Source: a bacterium
Lineage (GTDB): Bacteria; Patescibacteriota; Patescibacteriia; UBA2169
DNA: 32,223 nt
Assembly: GCA_002687895.1 (NCBI GenBank)
Contig: NZBL01000018.1
Coordinates: 1-32,223, forward strand
Direction of reading: 5' to 3'
A model generated the notes under the pieces. The model worked only from the letters and a program-made list of their open reading frames with translations, was not told the origin of the DNA and made no database searches. Position 1 is the stretch's first letter; every line of letters starts with the position of its first letter. Of this stretch, positions 17,028-25,465 are shown one piece after another. Made by a program: the position numbers and the translations under genes.

Positions 17028-18992
17028 TCAGATTAGCTCTTGCGACATGCTTTCATCAGAAAGTATGCCTTGAGCAATTTTGTTGAAATGCAAGCCTGTT
17101 ATTGCCAGTCTCAAGGATTTGATGAGGTTGCACCCTGGAAACCTGGCCATTTTTACGCAAGTTTGAAAATATGTGGCAGAGCCTTTGTATATCTTAAGGG
17201 CATTTTCGCGCGACAGTGATCCTTGCTTGATAGAGTTTTGAATTTCGCTAAAAAATTCAGCAATCTGATCAAGCTCTTGCGCAAGATCAAACCTGATAAA
17301 AGCTTGTCGCGCAGGATTGATCATTCTTTCAAATTGAGCAGACAGATATTCGTCCAGACTAATAGAACCACTTTTTGGCTCATTAATTAATTGCAAGATA
17401 TTTTTTAGTGATCCTAATTCATCCAGAGCCCAGATCTTCATTCTATTGTCCTCTGATATGCCTTCCTTAATCAGACTCCAATAGCGAGGATCAAATCGCA
17501 ATCCTTTTGTTCTACCTTGCTTGTACATGGAGATCACAGCAGCGCGCAGTTCACCATACCTAATGCGCCCCTTGTCAAAGATATTTGTATCAACTCCTGA
17601 TACCACGCTTTTCGCGCGTTCATATATAGGATCCATGTCAAAAAGAGACCTAATAATATGCAAGTATCCTTCTTGGAAGTCTGCTTCTCCCATTTTGGGC
17701 TTGAATCCAAGATTACTTGCCACATTATTGCCAAAAGCATCTACTTTTATCAATCTTCCTTGATTTTTCATTTCTACATACAAAGGAGTGTGAGGCATGG
17801 GAGATAGCTTTCCTGTCATAGAATTGAAGATTTTAGACTTTTTTGAAAAATCAACAATTCCTTGCGCAGTATGCTTTGTATCGGCATCACTTCCGTAAAT
17901 AAACCCAGCGAAAACTTCTATTCCTTTCTTTTGAAGCTTGCGTACTGTTTTTTCGGGTTTTGTTTTGAGATTTTGAATTTTACCCATTTCTTTTAATGCA
18001 ACTGGGTCTGGGTTTTCAACTCCCAAAAACACTCCCTTAAATCCAGCTTGCACCATAAGCTCAATCAAATGCGCAAAGTCATCCTTGCCCAAGTCAACAC
18101 TTGCCTGGGTTATGAACTTAAAAGGATAATTGTGCTGTCTTTGGAATTCAATCATCACTTCAAGAATAGCTTCCATTGCTTCTGGATCGCTGACAAAGTT
18201 GTCATCCACAGTAAACACCATGCCTGTGAATCCGGTATTATAGATTGCCTGCAGTTCTTGCTTTACCGTGGTTTTGTCTTTTGCGCGAGCAAATCCGCCG
18301 TTGAACTGCACAATATCGCAGAAATTACAGCGGAATCTGCAGCCAGCTGTTGTCTGCATCATCATGGATCTGTAATTTTTTCTGTCTATAAGATCCCATC
18401 TTGGAACTGGAATATTGCTAAGCGGTTTGAATATCTCTTGGTCGCGCAGATATTTGCGGGATCCGCTTGGCTCATCCAATACTCTTTGCGGAATAAAAAG
18501 ATGGGGTTTTGTTGCGCTGTGCACAGGATTCCTGTCAAGCGCTTCGCATAGCAGTTTGATCCATGGCGCAGCTTCGCCCCAAGCCAGAAAATCAATACCA
18601 TTATGAAGAATTTGATCGTCTTTTGTTTCAGGCTCAAGGATGATATCGCGATATGTGGAAGCCATTGGGCCTCCTAGCACAATGGGCGTGCTTGTTCCAT
18701 ATGCAGGCTCTTTAAGAAGGTGAATAATAGATTCTCTCTGAACATTCATTGCGCTGATAAATACTGCGTCAGCGCTTTCTATTATTTTTTTCATTTCAGC
18801 ATTAGTTGGCTTTTTGACATTAAAGTCAATAAGCTGAAATTCCCATTCATCCTGCGGCATAAGCGCGGCAAATGTTAGTGCACCTAATGGGGGATAAGCG
18901 GTAATATTCTTGCCAAGCATATTTAACGCGTGCTTCATTCCCCAATATAAACCATCTGGGAAAAGAGGCGAGATAAGAATTCCTTTTTTCAT
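17028..18992 (-). CDS. B12-binding-domain radical SAM protein
   Basis: TTAGCRFRCNFCDIVQFNGG (CxxxCxxC); N-terminal MKKGILISPLFPDGLYWGMKHALNMLGKNITAYPPLGALTFAALMP; start at 18992 preferred (AGAAAGGA upstream) over 19073. Confidence 0.88.
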   Translation of the reverse strand: MKKGILISPLFPDGLYWGMKHALNMLGKNITAYPPLGALTFAALMPQDEWEFQLIDFNVKKPTNAEMKKIIESADAVFISAMNVQRESIIHLLKEPAYGTSTPIVLGGPMASTYRDIILEPETKDDQILHNGIDFLAWGEAAPWIKLLCEALDRNPVHSATKPHLFIPQRVLDEPSGSRKYLRDQEIFKPLSNIPVPRWDLIDRKNYRSMMMQTTAGCRFRCNFCDIVQFNGGFARAKDKTTVKQELQAIYNTGFTGMVFTVDDNFVSDPEAMEAILEVMIEFQRQHNYPFKFITQASVDLGKDDFAHLIELMVQAGFKGVFLGVENPDPVALKEMGKIQNLKTKPEKTVRKLQKKGIEVFAGFIYGSDADTKHTAQGIVDFSKKSKIFNSMTGKLSPMPHTPLYVEMKNQGRLIKVDAFGNNVASNLGFKPKMGEADFQEGYLHIIRSLFDMDPIYERAKSVVSGVDTNIFDKGRIRYGELRAAVISMYKQGRTKGLRFDPRYWSLIKEGISEDNRMKIWALDELGSLKNILQLINEPKSGSISLDEYLSAQFERMINPARQAFIRFDLAQELDQIAEFFSEIQNSIKQGSLSRENALKIYKGSATYFQTCVKMARFPGCNLIKSLRLAITGLHFNKIAQGILSDESMSQELI

Positions 18993-19025
18993 AGCAGTTC
19001 CTTTCTGCGGAAGGGTGGTATGTTT

Positions 19026-19077
19026 TTGTTTGGGTTCAAATTGGGCTCTAATAAAAGCATAATTTGAACCCAAACAA
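19026..19077. repeat. Perfect 17-bp inverted repeat in the 5' leader of the radical SAM gene
   Basis: TTGTTTGGGTTCAAATT (19026-19042) / AATTTGAACCCAAACAA (19061-19077), 18-nt loop. Confidence 0.9.
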
Positions 19078-19134
19078 GATATTTGTAAATGTACTGCAAT
19101 TAGGATACCTGTATAATAGTTTTAGGTCAATAAA

Positions 19135-21978
19135 TTAATTGTTCACAAGGGTTTTTATACACATGTCTAATTTTTTCATCCAATCGCTTCCAAGGTCCTT
19201 TTTTGCAACCTTAATTTCCTCAACAGAGTATTGCCAATGCGGGCATTTATCAAGCATTTTCGCGAAAAGCTTTGGCTCAATAGGATTTTCCGTTTCTAAT
19301 ATGAATATTTGCTCGCTGGAATTTGCAGACGCAAATGAGGTATCAATAGAGCTAATCCCAGCTTTGCGGCCAAGAATTTTTAATCTTAAAATATAGAACA
19401 AATGTTCAACAGCTTGCGGAATTGATCCTTGTTTTTGCAGATCATCTTTTGCCTTTGCAAGATCATCAATAGAATCAATTAAAGCCCATTGGTGATACAG
19501 CTCAATGCGTTTTTCCTTATTAGTTTCAAAAAATTGCGGAATGCGCGCTTCAATTGGCAAATCAACAGAAATATCAGCCAAAGCCTCGCTTGGGTGGCCT
19601 GATTTAATTTCCTCAACAGCGCTATTAAGCAGGCGAACATATAATCCTAATCCAATTGATTTCACATGCCCATGCTGTGCTTTGCCAAGAACATTTCCAA
19701 CTCCGCGGATTTCCATATCTCTTTGCGCCAAATCAAATCCGCTTCCAAGCTCGCGCGCTTCTTCCAACGCTTGCAAACGTTTTTCTGCCTCACCAGTCAG
19801 TTTTTGGCGTTTGAAAAAGAAGTAAGCATAAGCTTGCCTATTGCCTCTGCCAATGCGTCCTCTAATTTGGTGTAGTTGCGATAACCCGAACTGTACAGCA
19901 TTATCAACAATTAAAGTATTAACATTTGGCAAATCCAAACCATTTTCAATAATTGTAGAGCATACTAAAACATCAATTTCGCGCTTATCAAATTTATGCA
20001 TTACTTTGGCAATATCTGCCTCTGGAAGCTGGCCATGCAGCATGCCGAATTTTACTTTTGGCATTAAGGCTTGCAGTTCTTGGGTTTTTACAGCCATTGT
20101 TTCCACATTATTGTACAAGTAATATACCTGTCCTTTGCGTTTAATCTCCTTTTCTATGGCGCTTTGAACATGCTTTTGGTTATGCGGCTCTATAATAGTC
20201 TCAATTGGCTTTCTGCCGCCTGGAGGAGTGGCAATAGTGGAAACAGCGCGCACGCCAGATAAGCCTAAATGCAAAGTTCTTGGGATCGGAGTTGCGGTTA
20301 AAGTCAAAACATGGGATTCAGAGCGTATTTTTTTGAGCTGTTCTTTGTGCGAGACTCCGAATCTCTGCTCTTCGTCTATAATAATTAAGCCAAGATTGCT
20401 GAATTTTACATCTTCGCTTAATAATCTATGAGTTCCAATTATAATATCAAGTGTTCCTTTTTCAAGTTTTTTTAATGACTCTTGCTGGTCGCTTTTAGAT
20501 TGAAACCGAGATAAGCCAGCAATTGTAATTGGGAAATCCTTTAAGCGGTCTGTAAAAGTATCTAAATGCTGTTGAGTTAAAATAGTAGTAGGCGAGAGTA
20601 CAGCAACCTGGAAACCAGACAAAGCCGCTTTTGCAGCAGCGCGGATTGCTACTTCTGTTTTTCCGAAACCAACATCACCGCACACTAATCTATCCATTGG
20701 AATATCTTGCTCAAGATCATTGTAAATTGTTGTGATAACATCTTTTTGGTCTTTTGTTTCTTCAAATGCAAATGACTTTGCAAGCTTTTTTTCAGCAGCA
20801 GTCGCGTTTGGAATTGAGGGAGCGCTTGCGAGCTGGCGGCGGGCCTGCGTGTTCAAAAGCTCGCGCGCGTGGTGCAAAGTATCTAAACTTGCTTTTTGCA
20901 TTACCTTTTGCCAGCCCGGTCCAGACAAGCGGGATAGCTGGGGATTTGGACCGCCAATATATTTTTCCATTTTTTCCGCCATTGTAACCGGCAAAAACAA
21001 AGTATCTCCTTCTGCATACGCAAGCTTGAAATATTCGCGCATAATTGCGTCCACATTTTGCTGAACCATTCCTTCAAACCGCGCAATTCCATGGTCCAAA
21101 TGAACAACATAATCTCCATTTTGCAGATGCTTTATAAAGCTTGGCTTTGCTTGATTGCTTTGCAGAGCTTCTTCTTTAGGAAGAATGCATGATGCAAGCT
21201 CATTTATTTCCGTGTTAGTGAATTGCAAAGTAGCGTCTGGCTTTTGCGGGAAAGCATCTAATACAATCTGCTTTATTTGCGGATTATAATCAAAAAGAGT
21301 TGATTTGCTTTCTAAGTGACTAAGATTATATGGAATGATTTTTGCTGATTCTTGGCTCGCGGATTTATTCTTGACTCGCTCCACTAGCTTGATTGAATCA
21401 ATTATTTCATCATCAAAGTCAATTCTAATGACATGCTTGCCATCAGAGCGAGCAATATCAACAATGCTGCCTCGGCTCGCGATTGACCCTTTTTCGCTTG
21501 CTGTGCGCTCTTTTGTGTATCCTGATTCAATTAGTTTTTTTAATAATGATTCTCTTGTGAATTTTTGTCTTGGCTTAACAAGAATGGTGTGTTTTTTAAA
21601 ATCATCCATGCTTGGAAGCAAAGTATTGATTTCTTCTTGCGTTAAAACAGCAAAACATTGCTTGTTCTGCATTATATCCCGCAAAGCAGGGGATTCTATA
21701 TTGGTGTGGATAATTATTTCAGCATTATAATGCTTAAGCCATTTTTTAGCGTAAGTGATTAAGTTCAGTTTTGCGAATTCATCCTGCACCACTAGCAAAA
21801 CAGGCGACTGTGGAAATCGCTTGGCTTTAGCAATATTTGCAAGCAAATAACTTTGTGAAACTGGGTTGCTTGGAGTTTTAATGCTTACTTTTTGCCTTGT
21901 TTGCAGTTTTTCCGCAATACCCTGAACACCTCCTGAAATATCAGGAGGATGTATATCCTTCTCCATAGTTTTCTGCAT
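19135..21978 (-). CDS. mfd: Transcription-repair coupling factor
   Basis: GDYVVHLDHGIARFEGM; RLVCGDVGFGKTEVAIRAA; IIDEEQRFGVSHKEQLK; TATPIPRTLHLGLSGVRAVSTIATPP; GRIGRGNRQAYAYFFF. Confidence 0.97.
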   Translation of the reverse strand: MQKTMEKDIHPPDISGGVQGIAEKLQTRQKVSIKTPSNPVSQSYLLANIAKAKRFPQSPVLLVVQDEFAKLNLITYAKKWLKHYNAEIIIHTNIESPALRDIMQNKQCFAVLTQEEINTLLPSMDDFKKHTILVKPRQKFTRESLLKKLIESGYTKERTASEKGSIASRGSIVDIARSDGKHVIRIDFDDEIIDSIKLVERVKNKSASQESAKIIPYNLSHLESKSTLFDYNPQIKQIVLDAFPQKPDATLQFTNTEINELASCILPKEEALQSNQAKPSFIKHLQNGDYVVHLDHGIARFEGMVQQNVDAIMREYFKLAYAEGDTLFLPVTMAEKMEKYIGGPNPQLSRLSGPGWQKVMQKASLDTLHHARELLNTQARRQLASAPSIPNATAAEKKLAKSFAFEETKDQKDVITTIYNDLEQDIPMDRLVCGDVGFGKTEVAIRAAAKAALSGFQVAVLSPTTILTQQHLDTFTDRLKDFPITIAGLSRFQSKSDQQESLKKLEKGTLDIIIGTHRLLSEDVKFSNLGLIIIDEEQRFGVSHKEQLKKIRSESHVLTLTATPIPRTLHLGLSGVRAVSTIATPPGGRKPIETIIEPHNQKHVQSAIEKEIKRKGQVYYLYNNVETMAVKTQELQALMPKVKFGMLHGQLPEADIAKVMHKFDKREIDVLVCSTIIENGLDLPNVNTLIVDNAVQFGLSQLHQIRGRIGRGNRQAYAYFFFKRQKLTGEAEKRLQALEEARELGSGFDLAQRDMEIRGVGNVLGKAQHGHVKSIGLGLYVRLLNSAVEEIKSGHPSEALADISVDLPIEARIPQFFETNKEKRIELYHQWALIDSIDDLAKAKDDLQKQGSIPQAVEHLFYILRLKILGRKAGISSIDTSFASANSSEQIFILETENPIEPKLFAKMLDKCPHWQYSVEEIKVAKKDLGSDWMKKLDMCIKTLVNN

Positions 21979-21998
21979 TTTAGCGCAATTCTAGCTTG

Positions 21999-22027
21999 TT
22001 GACAAGTGGATTACGCTGTGATAAGAT
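21999..22027 (+). promoter_or_regulatory. Strong sigma70-like promoter (TTGACA - 17 - TAAGAT)
   Basis: -35 TTGACA 21999-22004; -10 TAAGAT 22022-22027; no ORF downstream on this strand, but a structured RNA and terminator. Confidence 0.75.
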
Positions 22028-22033
22028 ACTCGT

Positions 22034-22190
22034 CCTTGCTCTTAGAAGTCTGCTTGTAGTCCGCTTAGTTGGGAACCCCTCCTAACTCAACTAGGCATTT
22101 AAGCAAGGTTTGGCGCCTTGTGCATCAATCCTTCGCTACAAGCAGGCTTGTGGGAGGAATATAAAATCCGCTTTTGGCGGATTTTTGGTT
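22034..22190 (+). ncRNA. Structured small RNA, possibly 6S-like; identity not established
   Basis: Promoter at 21999-22027; 14-bp stem AAGTCTGCTTGTAG (22046-22059) / CTACAAGCAGGCTT (22136-22149) enclosing CTTAGTTG/CAACTAGG and GCAAGG/CCTTG(T)GC hairpins; ends in the terminator at 22163-22188. Confidence 0.65.
22163..22188 (+). terminator. Intrinsic terminator of the ncRNA
   Basis: AAAATCCGC-ttttg-GCGGATTTTT hairpin and U tract. Confidence 0.8.
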
Positions 22191-22202
22191 TAAGTATATA
22201 TC

Positions 22203-22370
22203 CTATTTCAAAGCATCAACAAGAACTTCCTCTGCGCTATTAAAAACCCGCGTACTGTCTTTTGCGTCTACAATTGCCGCTCTCATGTCTTGGGCTTTTT
22301 GCGGACTAAATCCATTTTCGTCCCGTAATGTGTCGCCTCCATGGATTATAAATACTTGGATTTTTTTCAT
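22203..22370 (-). CDS. Hypothetical 55-residue protein downstream of the Fic module
   Basis: MKKIQVFIIHGGDTLRDENGFSPQKAQDMRAAIVDAKDSTRVFNSAEEVLVDALK*; subset of the ORF-track ORF 22203-22583. Confidence 0.45.
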   Translation of the reverse strand: MKKIQVFIIHGGDTLRDENGFSPQKAQDMRAAIVDAKDSTRVFNSAEEVLVDALK

Positions 22371-22398
22371 AGTGTTAAGCATTGTCAGATTATTATAA

Positions 22399-22794
22399 TT
22401 ATCGTTCCCAGTATTTGACATCAGGATGAAAATCAACTTGATACTCTGGAATGCCGAGTGTGATGCCGTACTGTTTTGCAGCGTTATATTGTTGTTTATT
22501 TTTTCGATCAATGTAAAAAATTTTACCAGTGAAAATAATATAGTGGTGGGTGCTATTTTTAAAATCAGCATACCAAGCGCCATGAGTTGTATTCAATGCT
22601 TTACTGATTATTTTTGCTATATTCAAAGCTTGGTTTGCTGGTATTTCAACCATGCGTTTGGTCCATTGTTTTACCCATGGTGTTTTATGTTTTTCGGTGA
22701 CTGGTTCAACATCGGTTGCTAGTATGGTGACTTTATCTAAAATGCTTTTGTCAGCCAAGCTCTCCTCAATTATTATACCTTTAAAGTTTTTCAT
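22399..22794 (-). CDS. Conserved hypothetical protein, translationally coupled to fic
   Basis: 131 aa; ATG overlaps the fic stop (ATGA at 22791-22794). Confidence 0.7.
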   Translation of the reverse strand: MKNFKGIIIEESLADKSILDKVTILATDVEPVTEKHKTPWVKQWTKRMVEIPANQALNIAKIISKALNTTHGAWYADFKNSTHHYIIFTGKIFYIDRKNKQQYNAAKQYGITLGIPEYQVDFHPDVKYWER

Positions 22795-23270
22795 AATTTT
22801 TTGGGAATAATACTCATTTGTCGTTTTAACCCATTGTATAAAATGATCTCCATTTTTTTGTTATCTTTTACCATACCATCAATACACGCATTAATATATC
22901 CTTGTTTTGATGATTTAGAATAATCTATCATTTCGTAACCAGAGTGCAAAGCAAGTAAATCCAAAAATAAGCGAATTATTCTACCATTTCCATCTCTGAA
23001 CGGATGTATTGCGTTTAACTCGCTGTGAATTAGTGCTAATTTTTGCGCAATTGTCTTTTTATCATCAGATTGTTTTGGAATATTCTTTTTGAGAATTTTT
23101 TTAAATTCCTTGAGTGATGAATTGATGTATCTACTTGATGCAAAAAGCATATTGTCTTTTGAAATATCAACCTCGCGAATCTTTCCTGCCCATGAATATA
23201 ATGTGTTAAGAAAATATTTATGTATATCAAACAATAAAGAGAGATTAAATTTAATCTCTCCCTTTTCCAA
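22791..23270 (-). CDS. fic: Fic/Doc family protein (AMPylase-type)
   Basis: Fic motif HPFRDGNGRIIR; start uncertain (TTG at 23270; frame open back to TAA at 23301-23303). Confidence 0.85.
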   Translation of the reverse strand: MEKGEIKFNLSLLFDIHKYFLNTLYSWAGKIREVDISKDNMLFASSRYINSSLKEFKKILKKNIPKQSDDKKTIAQKLALIHSELNAIHPFRDGNGRIIRLFLDLLALHSGYEMIDYSKSSKQGYINACIDGMVKDNKKMEIILYNGLKRQMSIIPKKL

Positions 23271-23300
23271 TATTTCTAGATAATGAGTATAGTAGAGACT

Positions 23301-23453
23301 TTATACCGAGAATGCTCTGCCATATTGTTTTAGTCTTTTTATAACAGATTTATTTAGTTTTGCGCGATACAAGCTTAGGCCTTCTAGTTTAGAGGATTGT
23401 GATACTGCTTTTTGGATGGATTTCTTATCTGCGGATTTTTTTGCTTTCTTCAT
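23301..23453 (-). CDS. Small Fic-associated antitoxin candidate (50 aa)
   Basis: MKKAKKSADKKSIQKAVSQSSKLEGLSLYRAKLNKSVIKRLKQYGRAFSV*; contains SSKLEG = (S/T)xxxE(G/N) Fic-inhibition motif; directly upstream of fic; absent from the ORF track. Confidence 0.75.
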   Translation of the reverse strand: MKKAKKSADKKSIQKAVSQSSKLEGLSLYRAKLNKSVIKRLKQYGRAFSV

Positions 23454-23491
23454 ATATGCTTATTTTAGCATATTTTTTGAAGTTTTTGAAG

Positions 23492-24049
23492 CTAAATGGC
23501 CATGGTTGTGGTATCATTTCCCGAAAGCCATTCGTCAATAATATCCACAACTAACTTTAACGACTTTTTTAATTTAATCTCACCAGATTTGCTTGGAGGC
23601 TTTAGGATGTAATCTTCACTGGAAATTCTTTGTTTTCCTGCTTTTTGGTCTGCAACACCTATTTTGAGGCGGGCTATTTTGTCAGATTTTAATGACGTCA
23701 ATACAGATTGCATGCCTTGATGCCCGCCGCTTGAGCCATCTGGTCTTAGCCGCAAAGTGCCGACCAAGAGATCAATATCATCAAAGATAATTAAAATATT
23801 TTCTTTTTTAATTTTGTAATATCGCGCGATCTTTCCAACAGCGTCTCCAGACTTATTCATAAAAGTTTGAGGCTTTGCAAGAATGGTTTTTGATTTACCA
23901 ATCTTGGTTTCAGCTATTTCTGCGTTAAACTTATCATTCATTTTCCAGTCGCCTTTATCAACTAAAACATCAACTGCGCGAAAGCCAGTATTATGTCGAG
24001 TTTTTTCATATTCTTTGCCTGGGTTGCCAAGGCCTATAATTAATTTCAT
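23492..24049 (-). CDS. pth: Peptidyl-tRNA hydrolase
   Basis: MKLIIGLGNPGKEYEKTRHNTGFRAVD; KPQTFMNKSGDAV; GSSGGHQGMQSV. Confidence 0.96.
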   Translation of the reverse strand: MKLIIGLGNPGKEYEKTRHNTGFRAVDVLVDKGDWKMNDKFNAEIAETKIGKSKTILAKPQTFMNKSGDAVGKIARYYKIKKENILIIFDDIDLLVGTLRLRPDGSSGGHQGMQSVLTSLKSDKIARLKIGVADQKAGKQRISSEDYILKPPSKSGEIKLKKSLKLVVDIIDEWLSGNDTTTMAI

Positions 24050-24052
24050 ATA

Positions 24053-25462
24053 TTATCTTTTAGGATTTTTTCTTGGTATGCGCCTGCTTCTATGGGTCAT
24101 GCGCTTCTTTTTTGGTTTTTCAATATTCATTTCATCTTTTTTCAATTCCCGCTCTTTTACTACTAGTTTAATGGGCACACCCTCAAAGTCAAATTTTTCC
24201 CTTAAAGAGTTTGTTAAGTATTGTTTATAGGACAATGCAAGTTTTGTTTTGTTAGGTATATCAAGTATAAATGATGGGGGATTGGTTGCTGTTTGCTTGA
24301 GCGACAGTAAGCGTGGCCTGCGAGTGCCTTTGCCAATTGTTGGTTTTCGTTTTTTGATTGAGGCTTTTAAGAATTTAGAAAGCGCGTTATCTGTAATTTC
24401 GCGGGAAAGATTTTTTTTGACATCACTTGCAAGCGTTAAAATTTCTTTTGTGCGCTTGTTATCTTGGGCAGAAGTAAATATAATAGGCACCCAAGAAAGA
24501 TTTGGAAAACTGGATGCAATATAATCAGTATACTTGTTAATAGTTTTTTCATCCTTTTCTGGAATTTTATCCCACTTGTTAGCCACAATAAACAATCCTT
24601 TATTTGTGTCTTCAATCTCTCGCGCAAGGCGGTGATCCTGTGAAGTCAGTTTTTCTGAAATATCCATAACCAAGGCAACCACATCGCTGCGGTTAATAGC
24701 TGCTATTGATTTATTAATGCTCAAGTGCTCAACTTCATTACCATGCTTTGTTTTTCTCCTTATTCCAGCTGTGTCAATTACATCAAATGCCGTATCTTTG
24801 TATTCAATCACAACATCCTGCGAATCGCGCGTAGTATGAGGCGTTTCCGAAACTATCATGCGCTCCTTTCCTAGTATGCTGTTTAAAAGAGATGATTTGC
24901 CCACATTAGGCTTTCCAATAAGAGCAAGTGTTATATCAGATTTAATATGCTCAACATCTGCATCTTTAATTAATTCAGTTATCTTGTCCAAAAGATCGCC
25001 GATTCCAGAGCCGTTTATGGCGCTTATTTTTTGCGTGTCCAGCTTAAATCTAGCGAACGCATTTGCGAGTTTTCTTTTTTTCGCGTTATCGCATTTATTG
25101 ATTACTAGAATTATGGGCTTTCCAAGCTTGCGCAGGCTTTTGATGATTTGCTGGTCTTGAGGCAAAGGCCCGATATCAGCGTCTACCATAAATAAGATAA
25201 GAGCGGCTTGTGATTGCGCTTGGCTAGCTTGCGCGATTATTGGGTCATGGTAAATGTCCTGCTTGCTAGGATCCAAGCCCCCTGTATCAACCAAAGTAAA
25301 TTGTTTTTTGCGCCACATAACTTGCGACTCCAGCCTGTCGCGCGTTGTTCCGGCCTCTGGAAGAACTAAGGCTTTTTTCTGTTCAGACACAGCATTAAAT
25401 AATGTTGATTTTCCAACATTGCTCCTTCCTACAATAACTACAAAAGGAAGTTCACGCGCCAT
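24053..25462 (-). CDS. der: Ribosome biogenesis GTPase Der (EngA)
   Basis: Two tandem GTPase domains, GRSNVGKSTLFN and GKPNVGKSSLLN, plus KH-like C-terminus. Confidence 0.96.
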   Translation of the reverse strand: MARELPFVVIVGRSNVGKSTLFNAVSEQKKALVLPEAGTTRDRLESQVMWRKKQFTLVDTGGLDPSKQDIYHDPIIAQASQAQSQAALILFMVDADIGPLPQDQQIIKSLRKLGKPIILVINKCDNAKKRKLANAFARFKLDTQKISAINGSGIGDLLDKITELIKDADVEHIKSDITLALIGKPNVGKSSLLNSILGKERMIVSETPHTTRDSQDVVIEYKDTAFDVIDTAGIRRKTKHGNEVEHLSINKSIAAINRSDVVALVMDISEKLTSQDHRLAREIEDTNKGLFIVANKWDKIPEKDEKTINKYTDYIASSFPNLSWVPIIFTSAQDNKRTKEILTLASDVKKNLSREITDNALSKFLKASIKKRKPTIGKGTRRPRLLSLKQTATNPPSFILDIPNKTKLALSYKQYLTNSLREKFDFEGVPIKLVVKERELKKDEMNIEKPKKKRMTHRSRRIPRKNPKR

Positions 25463-25465
25463 AGG

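Noticed and set aside
16817-17086. 89-aa plus-strand ORF across the dprA/radical SAM intergenic region
   Set aside because: Passes through two terminators and into the radical SAM 3' end; no domain.
21929-21948. CCTCCTGA-aata-TCAGGAGG palindrome with an SD-like arm near the mfd start
   Set aside because: Lies inside the mfd reading frame (PPDISGG) and the nearest downstream TTG is out of frame; no regulatory role can be supported.
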